Assembly (NCBI GenBank): GCA_017306715.1
Contig: JAFKHV010000012.1
Coordinates: forward strand, 1-64,000
Direction: 5' to 3'
Length of the DNA stretch: 64,000 bases
Origin: Legionella sp.
GTDB lineage: Bacteria > Pseudomonadota > Gammaproteobacteria > Legionellales > Legionellaceae
The notes beneath the pieces are model-generated. The model saw nothing but the letters and a program-made list of their open reading frames with translations, searched no databases and had not been told where the DNA came from. The translations under genes were made by a program, and so were the position numbers. This document shows positions 19,088 through 27,605 of the stretch, in pieces. Numbering within the stretch: position 1 is the first letter of the stretch; every line of letters begins with the position of its first letter.

Positions 19088-20869
19088 CTAGGCAGATTCT
19101 TTAATAATCCAGGTTCTTTGTCTTGTATTAGAATCTTGCATCCATACGAGCATCGGTCTTCCCGTCGCGGAGATGGGTAAATTATTCGCTGCCAGTAATA
19201 CCGCAAAAGGATATTTTTTTACTACGGCTTGCAATGAATTCCAAACTCGATGGGCATCGGGCTGTGCATCGTTAATAATCAATTCATTACCACGATAGAC
19301 CACATTGACCCCTTGTCCGCGCAAAGCATCACGAATCGCGGATTCTAAACGTCGCCATTTAGCCTGGTGAATTTTTTGTCGTTCTGCTTGCGTTGGATTT
19401 AATTGGAAGTTAACGCGCTTATGTGCGGTAAGTACTTGGGCAATGCGACTGCTGACTGGATTTAATTGAAGTAAATAAGAGCATAAAGCATCAATTACAG
19501 GTCGACCAGGACCGGAAGCTTTACCCGGTTGACGATTGATATACATAGCGAATGCCAAGGTATGACCATTTGCTGTATATAAATATCCTGAAAAACTGTT
19601 GATTCCAGTCATGGTTCCCGTTTTTGCACGAATAAACCCTTGCTGTGTGGGATTACGGAATCTTTTTTGCAAAGTTCCGTCGCGTCCTGAGACAGGAAGG
19701 GCGGCAATGTATTCATAGGATAAGGGAAAGCGTTGGTGTAAAAACTTAAGCAGTGAAATCGTTTGTTCTGGAGTGACCATACTATAACGAGATAGTCCTG
19801 AACCATCAGTAAAAATGGCGCGACGGAAATCAATTCCGGTTTGAGCCTGGAGGAAACTTTTAATTAACGGCTCAGCCCCTTTCCAGTTCACGGGAGAACC
19901 ATTAAGTTTTGCTGCCGCATGCAAGTAGAGACTGTCAGCATATAAATTATCGGAAGGTTTTAATGTGTCCGCCATTAATTCAGAAAGTGCTTTTGATTGT
20001 TGTGTCGCCACAAGTAATGCGCCTGAAGGAGTTTTTCCTAACAGAATTTGACCATTAAACTGAATCCCTTCCTGAGCTAATTGCGCACGAATGATACCCT
20101 GCGCGTAACTAAGAGGATTTTTAATCGCTATACGTTGCTGGACTGCCCATTGCCCGACCCCCATACAACCGCGTGCGGTGAGGTGATTGTCTTTATCAAG
20201 ATAAAAACCGACACCACAACCCTTAGTGCTGGCTTTAGTTTCAACCAAATTGCTGATTTGAATTGCTCCGCCCCCATCATCGGCTTCGACGACCCCGGCA
20301 TCGCCAGCTCGGGTTCCTGGATTAACCGTCACGGTGAGACGATTTGCATCCAACATTAGGGGCGCGTTGGGGGCACCGTAACTATAGGATAGGTCAGCGG
20401 TTAACCAGCCAGGAGGGTATGGGTCTATTTGTGCAGCACTACTGTCGATGTACACATTGCCTTGGATACGATTAATGTTCCATTCTTTCAAGGAGCTGAT
20501 TAACTTACGTAAATCATCTCGCGAAAAAGAGGGATCGCCATTTAACTGTAAATATATATTACCTTGTAAGGCGCCTTGTTGAATTTTTCCCGCACTGATA
20601 CTGAGCTTATTTTTAAAATGATAATCCGGTCCGAGTACCATAAGTGCGGCTGCTTCAGAAAAAAGCTTCATATTACTGGCTGGGATAAACAGATTATTGG
20701 CATTACGGCTGTAGAGTGTTTCTCCCGAAGTGAGATCGGTAACTACCATTCCGATATTCACTTTGGGATTCACTTTTCTTATTAAATTGTCAACTTCCCC
20801 CTGGACCGTTATGGCATGGGTATTCGCGAATAATGCGCTTAGAATTAAACCTGTTAGTGTCCGTCTCAT
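19088..20869 (-). CDS. dacB: D-alanyl-D-alanine carboxypeptidase/endopeptidase (PBP4)
   Basis: This periplasmic serine peptidase trims and cuts peptidoglycan cross-links. The catalytic triad of motifs is in the expected places: SNMK with Ser65 and Lys68, SDN at 306-308, KTG at 416-418. There is a signal peptide (LTGLILSALFANTHA). The protein has 593 residues, over 100 longer than E. coli PBP4; the extra C-terminal part (after about residue 470) ends in a small mixed domain with GQGVNVVYRGNELII. The ATG at 20869 is chosen because AAGGA lies 9 nt upstream; the ATG at 20878 abuts it. Confidence 0.93.
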   Translation of the reverse strand: MRRTLTGLILSALFANTHAITVQGEVDNLIRKVNPKVNIGMVVTDLTSGETLYSRNANNLFIPASNMKLFSEAAALMVLGPDYHFKNKLSISAGKIQQGALQGNIYLQLNGDPSFSRDDLRKLISSLKEWNINRIQGNVYIDSSAAQIDPYPPGWLTADLSYSYGAPNAPLMLDANRLTVTVNPGTRAGDAGVVEADDGGGAIQISNLVETKASTKGCGVGFYLDKDNHLTARGCMGVGQWAVQQRIAIKNPLSYAQGIIRAQLAQEGIQFNGQILLGKTPSGALLVATQQSKALSELMADTLKPSDNLYADSLYLHAAAKLNGSPVNWKGAEPLIKSFLQAQTGIDFRRAIFTDGSGLSRYSMVTPEQTISLLKFLHQRFPLSYEYIAALPVSGRDGTLQKRFRNPTQQGFIRAKTGTMTGINSFSGYLYTANGHTLAFAMYINRQPGKASGPGRPVIDALCSYLLQLNPVSSRIAQVLTAHKRVNFQLNPTQAERQKIHQAKWRRLESAIRDALRGQGVNVVYRGNELIINDAQPDAHRVWNSLQAVVKKYPFAVLLAANNLPISATGRPMLVWMQDSNTRQRTWIIKESA

Positions 20870-20946
20870 CAAATGCATTCCTTAAGAGTCAAAATTCCAT
20901 ATCTCATCTGCGTCACGAACCCTGATATGAAAGAAATATTAATCTG

Positions 20947-21738
20947 CTAATCATATCGTAACCCCAGGCGCTCCAAAAGCCCTGCAAGGGTGTCATTATC
21001 AAAAAATTTTACCTGTAGCCACCCACCGTCACGTTCGTCATTAACTATCTGTACCGGGGCACCGACCTGTTCCGAGAGGATGTTTTGTAGGCGTTCAACA
21101 TCGCGATCTCCTCGAGGATTTCTTTGAGTTTGAGGAGGAGGCTCTTTGTATTTCTTGATTTCGAACTCCATTTGCCGTACGGACCATCCATGCTTGACCG
21201 CTTCCTCTGCAAAATGTTCCTGTATTCCAGGTTCCATGCCTACCAGTAATCGCGTATGACCCAAAGTAAGTATTTTCGTGCGCAAAAAATCTTTTACTCG
21301 TGGCGTGAGACCAAGCAGGCGCAAGATATTAGCGATATGACTTCGAGATTTACCGACTAAGGTTGCCACTTCATCTTGCTGATAATGAAATTCTGTAATT
21401 AAACGTCGATAAGCTGAGGCCTCTTCAATCAAATTTAAATCTTCACGTTGAATATTTTCAATTAAGGTTAAAGCACAGGCTTGCTTATCTGAATAATTAC
21501 CGATAAGACAAGGAAGCTCTGATAACCCAGCAATTTGTGCCGCTCGAAAACGTCGTTCACCGGCAATCAGCTCATAGGTATCTTTGCTGATAGGGCGGAC
21601 TAATAAGGGTTCGATTAGACCTTGGGTTAATATTGAGTGCGCTAGTTCTTGTAATAGTTCTTGATTAAAGTCCTGCCGAGGCTGGTATTGGCCCGGCTGA
21701 ATGTGAGCAAGAGGTAAGTGACGGAATTCTGTATCCAT
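20947..21738 (-). CDS. parB: ParB/Spo0J-family partition protein, no adjacent parA
   Basis: This 263-residue protein has the ParB N-terminal domain with GERRFRAA (the CTP-binding box), then LIENIQREDLN, a helix-turn-helix (VATLVGKSRSHIANILRLLGL) and a short C-terminal dimerisation domain. The chromosomal protein binds parS sites and spreads as a CTP clamp. parA normally sits immediately upstream; here the upstream neighbour is a permease, so this is an orphan or the partner is elsewhere. The N-terminal extension is shorter than in typical chromosomal ParB. No parS-like 16-mer was noticed nearby. Confidence 0.88.
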   Translation of the reverse strand: MDTEFRHLPLAHIQPGQYQPRQDFNQELLQELAHSILTQGLIEPLLVRPISKDTYELIAGERRFRAAQIAGLSELPCLIGNYSDKQACALTLIENIQREDLNLIEEASAYRRLITEFHYQQDEVATLVGKSRSHIANILRLLGLTPRVKDFLRTKILTLGHTRLLVGMEPGIQEHFAEEAVKHGWSVRQMEFEIKKYKEPPPQTQRNPRGDRDVERLQNILSEQVGAPVQIVNDERDGGWLQVKFFDNDTLAGLLERLGLRYD

Positions 21739-21854
21739 AATGGGGAAGCCAACTTTTTTGCAGAGATTGTTTCATAAGTACTGGTCTATGAAAAGGCCTT
21801 TGTCCTTCACGACAAAAACCTTAATCAATTATGCGTATTAACTTTATGGGGATT

Positions 21855-23147
21855 TTAAAGTAAGCGATAAACGATAGCTGATATGGCAATAAGTCCCATT
21901 ACAACGGTAAAAAAATTACTTAAATAATGTTTGGTAAATTGTTTCAAGGCAGGAATTTTATAGGTAGCATACATGGGCATAAGAAATAATAATACCGCGA
22001 TTACCGGTCCCCCAAGAGTCTCGATGATTTTCAAGATATTAGGGTTAACGGTGGCAGCACCCCAACATGTTAGAATCATAAAGACTTCGATTATATTTTG
22101 TAATCGCTTTTGACTTAGGTCTTTACCTTGAGCACGCATTGCATTGGTGATGATGCTGCTTAAACCTTCTTTGGCGCCTAGATAATGGCCTAAAAAAGAT
22201 TTAGAAATTGCGACAAAAGCAATAATAGGGGCTAATAGCGCAATAACCGGAGTTTGAAAATGATTTGCCAAATAAGACAAAATAGAAATGTTTTGTTGTT
22301 TTGCCTGCAATAAATCTTGAGGTGTTAAGCTAAATACACAACTTAAGACAAAAAACATAACTGAAAACACCATCATGATATGACTGTATTTCATAATGCG
22401 GATACTGCGTGCATCTGTGGTATGCGGTGCATTTTCTTTTTGATAAACGGCAAAGGATGAAATAATCGGTGAGTGATTAAAGGAAAACACCATAACAGGA
22501 ATAACGAGCCATAATGTGAGTAGTAATCCGTGCCCTCCATGAGCATGTAATGAATTGTTGTACTGTAGGATCGCATCGCTCCAATGAGGTATTAAATAAA
22601 AAGATAGAAATAACAAAGTAAGCGCAAATGGATAAACTAATAACGACATGGATTTGACAATAATTTCTTGCCCTAAGCGGATGATCATCATCAAAGCGAA
22701 GATTAAAATTATCGCCAAAAGCGCTCGTGGGGGTGCTGTTACCCCAACTTGATTCACGAGAAAACTTTGCACGGTGTTTGTGATGGCCACGCTATACATC
22801 AATAAAATTGGATAGATGGCAAAAAAATACAGAGCAGTTAGAATCCGTCCGGCAAATGTACCGAAGTGTTCTTCAACTACTTCCGTTATGTTGGTATGGG
22901 CTGATGAGCTCGAGAGCACAAAGCGGCAAAGAGCACGATGTGAGTAAAAGGTCATGGGGAAGGCCAGCACGACCATAATGATTAAAGGCCAAATACCGTT
23001 TAATCCAGCATCGATGGGCAAAAAAAGGGTTCCCGCGCCAACTGCTGTGCCATATAAGCTTAACATCCAAACAGTATCTTGCTTAGTCCAGGATGACTTT
23101 TTATGGTGTTCGGATGCGTCAATAAGGGTGGATTCGTTTACAGACAT
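21855..23147 (-). CDS. HAAAP-family amino-acid permease (SdaC/TdcC-like)
   Basis: This 430-residue inner-membrane protein has about eleven spans. The N-terminal segment (YGTAVGAGTLFLPIDAG) and the later AISKSFLGHYLGAKEG block are typical of the hydroxy/aromatic amino-acid permease family, whose serine/threonine branch (SdaC, TdcC) it resembles most. It should import serine or threonine with protons or sodium, a plausible carbon source for an amino-acid-using bacterium. AAGGTAA precedes the ATG. A folded repeat element lies 120-190 bp upstream and could be its leader. Confidence 0.85.
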   Translation of the reverse strand: MSVNESTLIDASEHHKKSSWTKQDTVWMLSLYGTAVGAGTLFLPIDAGLNGIWPLIIMVVLAFPMTFYSHRALCRFVLSSSSAHTNITEVVEEHFGTFAGRILTALYFFAIYPILLMYSVAITNTVQSFLVNQVGVTAPPRALLAIILIFALMMIIRLGQEIIVKSMSLLVYPFALTLLFLSFYLIPHWSDAILQYNNSLHAHGGHGLLLTLWLVIPVMVFSFNHSPIISSFAVYQKENAPHTTDARSIRIMKYSHIMMVFSVMFFVLSCVFSLTPQDLLQAKQQNISILSYLANHFQTPVIALLAPIIAFVAISKSFLGHYLGAKEGLSSIITNAMRAQGKDLSQKRLQNIIEVFMILTCWGAATVNPNILKIIETLGGPVIAVLLFLMPMYATYKIPALKQFTKHYLSNFFTVVMGLIAISAIVYRLL

Positions 23148-23265
23148 GCAATTACCTTATGTTAACGGTTGAGTCCTTGGTTAAGCTCAGAATTGGATTA
23201 TAATAACACTTTGAGGTTAATTTTCCAACAGTTACCGGAATTATGAGAATAAAATAATTTAATAC

Positions 23266-23340
23266 TACATCCTCAACTCGCTGTAAAGTATCCTGGATGC
23301 CACTTTGCGAAAGGAGTTGATCGATTAAAAGTAGGATGTA
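23266..23340. other. Nested inverted-repeat element upstream of the permease
   Basis: TACATCCT (23266-23273) pairs with AGGATGTA (23333-23340); CAACTC (23274-23279) pairs with GAGTTG (23314-23319); AAAGT (23285-23289) pairs with ACTTT (23302-23306). The three nested stems form a branched RNA-like fold in the upp-permease gap. It could be a 5' leader of the permease, a 3' element of upp, or a degraded repeat. No known riboswitch class was recognised. Confidence 0.4.
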
Positions 23341-23356
23341 ATCGTAACGTCGCTTG

Positions 23357-23385
23357 AAAAGATGCCCCATTTTTAATGGGACATC
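23357..23385 (-). terminator. Probable terminator of the upp-URC operon
   Basis: GATGCCCCAT (23361-23370) faces ATGGGACATC (23376-23385) with one mismatch and a 5-nt loop. On the minus strand the hairpin is followed by TTTTC. It lies about 50 bp after the upp stop codon. Confidence 0.55.
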
Positions 23386-23436
23386 TTCATGAAAGGGGAA
23401 ATCAGTTTGATTCAGGCTAAATAGGGGCGCGGATGA

Positions 23437-24081
23437 TTAAAATTCCAGCTTTGTTCCATAAAGTCGATCGCCGGCGTCTCCCAGACCTGGAATAATATAA
23501 CCATGCGCGTCAATTTTTTGATCTATTGCTGCTGTATAAATAGGTACATCTGGATGGACCTCATGAAAGGCGCTGATACCTTCTGGGGCGGCTAGAAGAC
23601 ATAAAAACTTAATCGATTGTGGCTTGATGGCTTTAATTTCTTCCACTGCGGCGATGGCGGAGTTTCCGGTAGCTAACATAGGGTCGACGACAATAACATG
23701 TCGTCCTTGGGTATGCTCGGGCAACTTAATATAATACTCAACTGGCTCAAGAGTTTTAGGGTCGCGGTATAGACCAATATGGCCAATGCGTGCTGTAGGC
23801 ACCAGTTCGAGCATGCCCTCAACGAGACCATTTCCTGCGCGTAAAATAGACACAAATACCATTTTCTTACCCTTGAGAACGGGTGATTTCATCTGCGCAA
23901 GCGGTGTTTCTATTTCTTCGTATTCGATTTCTAAGTCTCGAGTAATTTCGTAAGCAAGTAGCATACTTACTTCATGCATTAAAGTCCGAAATTTCACGGT
24001 GCTGGTATCTTTGCGCCGCATGATCGTTAATTTATGTTGAATTAATGGGTGATCAATTACGACTACTTCTGAATTTTGCAT
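23437..24081 (-). CDS. upp: Uracil phosphoribosyltransferase
   Basis: This 214-residue cytosolic enzyme makes UMP from uracil and PRPP. The PRPP loop [11 protein letters not shown], the uracil-binding end [17 protein letters not shown] and the [10 protein letters not shown] segment are all present, and the length is normal. GGGAG precedes the ATG. It is the last gene of a minus-strand set after URC4-like and URC1-like genes, the combination used by the URC pathway in yeast, where the uracil phosphoribosyltransferase URC6 is one of the steps. It can also serve plain uracil salvage. Confidence 0.96.
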   Translation of the reverse strand: MQNSEVVVIDHPLIQHKLTIMRRKDTSTVKFRTLMHEVSMLLAYEITRDLEIEYEEIETPLAQMKSPVLKGKKMVFVSILRAGNGLVEGMLELVPTARIGHIGLYRDPKTLEPVEYYIKLPEHTQGRHVIVVDPMLATGNSAIAAVEEIKAIKPQSIKFLCLLAAPEGISAFHEVHPDVPIYTAAIDQKIDAHGYIIPGLGDAGDRLYGTKLEF

Positions 24082-24123
24082 TATAACTCCCTGTTAATCT
24101 GTAGGATATGCTCGATGACTGGA

Positions 24124-25359
24124 TTAAAAAACGGTGCCATCACTGACTATATTTAATGGAGGAGTCCCATGCGGTCGTTTCTTCCGCGCGATTCTCCGCC
24201 CAGCTTCCCAAGTACCTCCTTGTAGGATTTTGGCTAAAGGTAATTCCAATTGATTTTTTTGCAGATTAGCACGGACTAAATCGGCGAGCTCATCGAGTAA
24301 AGCCACAGTCAGTGCACGCCATTCCACAATAAGCTCAGAGCCAGGTTCATGCAGACGTTCACTGTCTGTAGGATCAATAAGCTCAAGGATACCAAAGTCA
24401 ATCAATAATCCACCATTACGGTATTCAGGTAACCCAGTCAATGCATCTAACTGGATAACCTCAATACCCATATGCTCTAAAGGCTCGATGAGTGAGTAAG
24501 TAAGCCATTGTGATAGTTTATGAAAAGGAATGTATTCTGAGCCGGGGATTGAACTTGTGAGCGCAGAATGAATCCAGACATCTCCTAAGGATTGACCCGC
24601 ATATTCCAGTCGAGTTGGCCATATTTTATTGAATGCAGTCAATACCGATTGAAAAAGTAACGCGGCCTCAATTTTTTTATTGGATACCAAAGAACAAATG
24701 TAGTCAAAAAAGTTCCCCAATCTGGCCTCATCACCAAAGAAAACTTTATGTTGGCCAACAACGTTGCCCAGACGGTTTAAGAGATTTACTCGCCCTGAAA
24801 CTCCGGCCAGGGGATTGGCTTTAGTGACTTGAAATGCGTTACTTAAAATGCTGTCGTTTAAATGGATTAAGGCGGATGCATCCGCCCGTAGCGGGTTGTT
24901 ATCTACACTGCTGAAAGCACCTTGGCGATACATACTGAGACTGGCAATGGCTAAGCCTTCTGACCGTGTGTAATGCTCCTGGGTTTCTGCTTCCACAAAT
25001 TGCCATTGATTACCGGCTCCTGCATCCAATAAGACACTCAGGATCGCGAGTTCGTAGAGAATACGACCCTGCTCTTGTGAAGGCAAGCTGTTGATATTTT
25101 CCAGCAACTGGTTAATGCGTGGATGCGAGCCTGCTTCAAAGTGGCGCCAGCGACTATGATAAGGAATATTTAAATCAGGATATTGCTCCAGAATCACTTC
25201 CGTTACAAAAGCCGCCGCCGCAGCCATTTTATTGGCGTTTAACGAAAAATGGTGCAGGCGATTTTGTTGCGCCAAGTGCAAAATTTGCTGCGATTTTTGA
25301 CGGATAGTATGTAAATGATGTAATTCAGCTACCACCGGATTGATATCAGCTTTATTCAT
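24124..25359 (-). CDS. URC4-like protein (DUF1688), uracil catabolism
   Basis: This 411-residue protein has the features I recall for DUF1688/URC4: an early segment ending HFSLNANKMAAAAAF, SRWRHFEAG, LLDAGAGNQWQF and a C-terminal GGTWEAGRRIARKKR followed by PPLNIVSDGTVF. Its yeast homologue is needed to use uracil as nitrogen source; its exact reaction was not settled as far as I know. The ATG at 25359 has AAGGAAGAG upstream, and the gene overlaps the stop codon of the URC1-like gene by 8 bp, so they are coupled. A longer frame back to 25443 lacks support. Confidence 0.88.
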   Translation of the reverse strand: MNKADINPVVAELHHLHTIRQKSQQILHLAQQNRLHHFSLNANKMAAAAAFVTEVILEQYPDLNIPYHSRWRHFEAGSHPRINQLLENINSLPSQEQGRILYELAILSVLLDAGAGNQWQFVEAETQEHYTRSEGLAIASLSMYRQGAFSSVDNNPLRADASALIHLNDSILSNAFQVTKANPLAGVSGRVNLLNRLGNVVGQHKVFFGDEARLGNFFDYICSLVSNKKIEAALLFQSVLTAFNKIWPTRLEYAGQSLGDVWIHSALTSSIPGSEYIPFHKLSQWLTYSLIEPLEHMGIEVIQLDALTGLPEYRNGGLLIDFGILELIDPTDSERLHEPGSELIVEWRALTVALLDELADLVRANLQKNQLELPLAKILQGGTWEAGRRIARKKRPHGTPPLNIVSDGTVF

Positions 25360-26620
25360 CGAGATCTCTTCCTTTTGTTTTGGCCAGCTCGTTAATATCC
25401 ACGATTCGATCAGGGGAATAATATCCTGCAGCACGCTTCGCATTCATTTCTACTTGAGCATCTGGGGGAACTAATTCATCGGGTATGGAAATACGGTTGA
25501 TAACCTCAATCCCGGACTTACATAGAGCGTCATATTTCATGTTAGACATCGATACAAAACGATGAATTTTCGTAATTCCTAACCAGTGGAGTACATCCGA
25601 CATAAGCTCTTGAAAACGCATATCCTGCACTCCGGCAACACACTCGGTACGTTCAAAATATTTAGCTGCAGTGTCGCCGCCTAACTGTCGTTTCCGCGCA
25701 TTATAAACCAGGAATTTTGTAACCTCACCTAAAGCTCGACCTTCTTTGCGGTTATAAACAATGAGTCCGGCACCACCTTTTTGTGCCGATTCTATGCATA
25801 ATTCAATGCCGTGGGTAAGATAAGGACGGCAGGTGCAAATATCAGAACCGAAGACATCTGATCCATTGCATTCATCATGAATCCGGCAAGTTAATTCTAT
25901 TTTCGGATCATGAATGGTAGTTACATCACCAAAAAAATAAGCTGTTAAACCACCAATGGGGGGAAGAAATACATCCAGGTCAGAACGCGTGACTAACTCA
26001 GGAAACATTCCTGCGGTTTGTTCAAATAAGGTTCTACGTAGACGAGACTCGGAGACATGAAAACGCTCTGCGATTCCTGGTAAATACCACACAGGTTCGA
26101 TGGCTGCCTTAGTTACAGTAACATCACCGTTTTCTTTTAGAATTTTACCGTCGGGATGTAAGCGCCCTCGTTGCATGGCAGTATGTAGTTCGGGAATATT
26201 GATATGCGCCTTGGTTACGGCAATGGTCGGACGAATATCAAATCCAGCTTTTAGTTCCTCGGCAAACTCAGTGGCAACTAAATGTCCCCAAGGATCTAGA
26301 GAAATAATTTTTTGGGGATCAGTCCATTGTGGGTGAGGACCAATCGCAACTGGAGGCATCGTATCGGTTAAATCAGGTACATGTTCTGGATCTAAAACGC
26401 CTGCAGCCACCGCAAGTGCGCGGTATACGGAGTACGAGCCGGAGTGTGTGCCTACGGCGTTGCGATTCCGAATATTGGTTAAGGAGGCTATGATGGGCCC
26501 TCGTTCTCTGGCCGTGGTTGCGCCCCATTTAATTTTTAAAGAGGGGGCAGTATGTCCCGCTGGATGCGAAGATAAAATAATGTGACTTTTGGTTTTTTTT
26601 CTAGGTTCATCTAGGGTCAT
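25352..26620 (-). CDS. URC1-like GTP cyclohydrolase II homologue, uracil catabolism
   Basis: This 422-residue protein has a RibA-type catalytic domain at about 220-390: the zinc-site Cys residues in DVFGSDICTCRPYL, and YNRKEGRALG where RibA has YLRQEGRGIG. A long N-terminal part (residues 1-200) is absent from riboflavin-pathway RibA but present in the URC1 group. With URC4-like and upp genes in the same operon, uracil degradation is more likely than riboflavin synthesis. The AAAGGA box precedes the ATG. The reaction is inferred from the fungal pathway, in which a ribosyl-uracil compound is opened. Confidence 0.88.
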   Translation of the reverse strand: MTLDEPRKKTKSHIILSSHPAGHTAPSLKIKWGATTARERGPIIASLTNIRNRNAVGTHSGSYSVYRALAVAAGVLDPEHVPDLTDTMPPVAIGPHPQWTDPQKIISLDPWGHLVATEFAEELKAGFDIRPTIAVTKAHINIPELHTAMQRGRLHPDGKILKENGDVTVTKAAIEPVWYLPGIAERFHVSESRLRRTLFEQTAGMFPELVTRSDLDVFLPPIGGLTAYFFGDVTTIHDPKIELTCRIHDECNGSDVFGSDICTCRPYLTHGIELCIESAQKGGAGLIVYNRKEGRALGEVTKFLVYNARKRQLGGDTAAKYFERTECVAGVQDMRFQELMSDVLHWLGITKIHRFVSMSNMKYDALCKSGIEVINRISIPDELVPPDAQVEMNAKRAAGYYSPDRIVDINELAKTKGRDLDE

Positions 26621-26798
26621 TCGTTTAATCCTTTAAAAGGCCATTCCCATTCGGGTAATAGATTATCATAACAGAACCCCAGATGGGGTTGAAGAAGTAG
26701 TATTTGATAAAGTTAAAACTTTCAATGACTTGGGCTGAGCAGTAGTATTTTGGCATGGAACTGCTATGATAAAAAACCTTTATTTCAGGAAGAAGCTC

Positions 26799-27185
26799 AT
26801 GAATACCATTATAATTTGCTTGTTGATTGCTGTTTTATTACCTTACGCTGTACGGATGATAGTCGCCTACCATATGGGCAAAGAGGGGCAATACGACAAT
26901 AATTTGCCGCGCGCGCAGCAAAGTCGACTGACCGGAATAGGCGCGCGTGCTGTAGCTGCGCATCAAAACGGTTTTGAATCCTTATTGGTCTTTGCTACGG
27001 CGGCACTAACTGCACTCACCACCCAACATGTTGGCACCACTATTCAATATTTGGCAATTACCTATATCGTTTCGCGAATCGTCTATAACGTTCTTTATTT
27101 GCTGGATAAGGCGAGTTTACGTTCGGTCATTTGGTTAATTGGATTTGCCTGCTCTTTAATCATTCTTGTATTATGTCTCTATTAA
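26799..27185 (+). CDS. MAPEG-family membrane protein
   Basis: This 128-residue protein has four hydrophobic segments. RAQQSRLTGIGARAVAAHQNGFESLLVFATA is close to the conserved AxxNxxE helix of the MAPEG family (membrane-associated eicosanoid/glutathione metabolism). Bacterial members are often glutathione-linked detoxification proteins, but the activity here is not shown. The ATG at 26799 follows AGGAAGAAG; the upstream ATG at 26766 has no site. It is divergent from the URC operon. Confidence 0.85.
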   Translation: MNTIIICLLIAVLLPYAVRMIVAYHMGKEGQYDNNLPRAQQSRLTGIGARAVAAHQNGFESLLVFATAALTALTTQHVGTTIQYLAITYIVSRIVYNVLYLLDKASLRSVIWLIGFACSLIILVLCLY

Positions 27186-27261
27186 AATGTTTAATATCTT
27201 GCTTGGGTGATTTAAAAATGATATCTTTGGGGTGTTTTTTAACAAGTACAAGGATTTAATT

Positions 27262-27576
27262 ATGAGTTATCTAAGCTTTATCAAGAGCAATTATTTTTTG
27301 ATTAGTAATAGTATTGCTGCAGTTGCTGCTGTAATAAGTTTAATCAATGATCCGGAAAATAAGGATATCTATATCCCTGATTTCATTGCTCATATAACTA
27401 ATGCAGTTGCTTTCAAATTCAAAGATAACAGTACCTTAAAAACGGCTGCAGATGTAACTAATTTAGTACGTCTAGGGTTTCTTGCTAAAAGTGGTATGGA
27501 TGGTAACTACGGTACAGTTGAATTGACCGATACCTTGGTTCATGGAGCCAATATATTCGGTACTCATTCAAATTAA
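27262..27576 (+). CDS. Small protein of unknown function
   Basis: This 104-residue protein has no recognised family. It has one hydrophobic helix near residues 9-28 and a polar C terminus with repeated T/D/N. The start at 27262 has AAGGA upstream, and a strong terminator follows the stop codon, so it looks like a real single-gene unit. It may be membrane-anchored. No partner genes suggest a role. Confidence 0.6.
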   Translation: MSYLSFIKSNYFLISNSIAAVAAVISLINDPENKDIYIPDFIAHITNAVAFKFKDNSTLKTAADVTNLVRLGFLAKSGMDGNYGTVELTDTLVHGANIFGTHSN

Positions 27577-27581
27577 TGTTG

Positions 27582-27605
27582 ACGAGGGAGTTCTCCCTCG
27601 TTTTT
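27582..27605. terminator. Rho-independent terminator between convergent genes
   Basis: ACGAGGGA (27582-27589) and TCCCTCGT (27594-27601) form a perfect 8-bp stem, followed by a T-run on the plus strand. It ends the small plus-strand gene and touches the stop codon of the minus-strand acyl-CoA dehydrogenase-like gene. Confidence 0.85.

Noticed and set aside
21739-21854. A parS site near parB
   Set aside because: The closest stretch (TGTTTCATAAG) has no symmetrical second half, so it does not match the 16-bp parS palindrome.
27178-27205. PmrA-like half-sites before the small orphan gene
   Set aside because: The two TTAA cores are 9 nt apart instead of 11 and the second half-site fits poorly.
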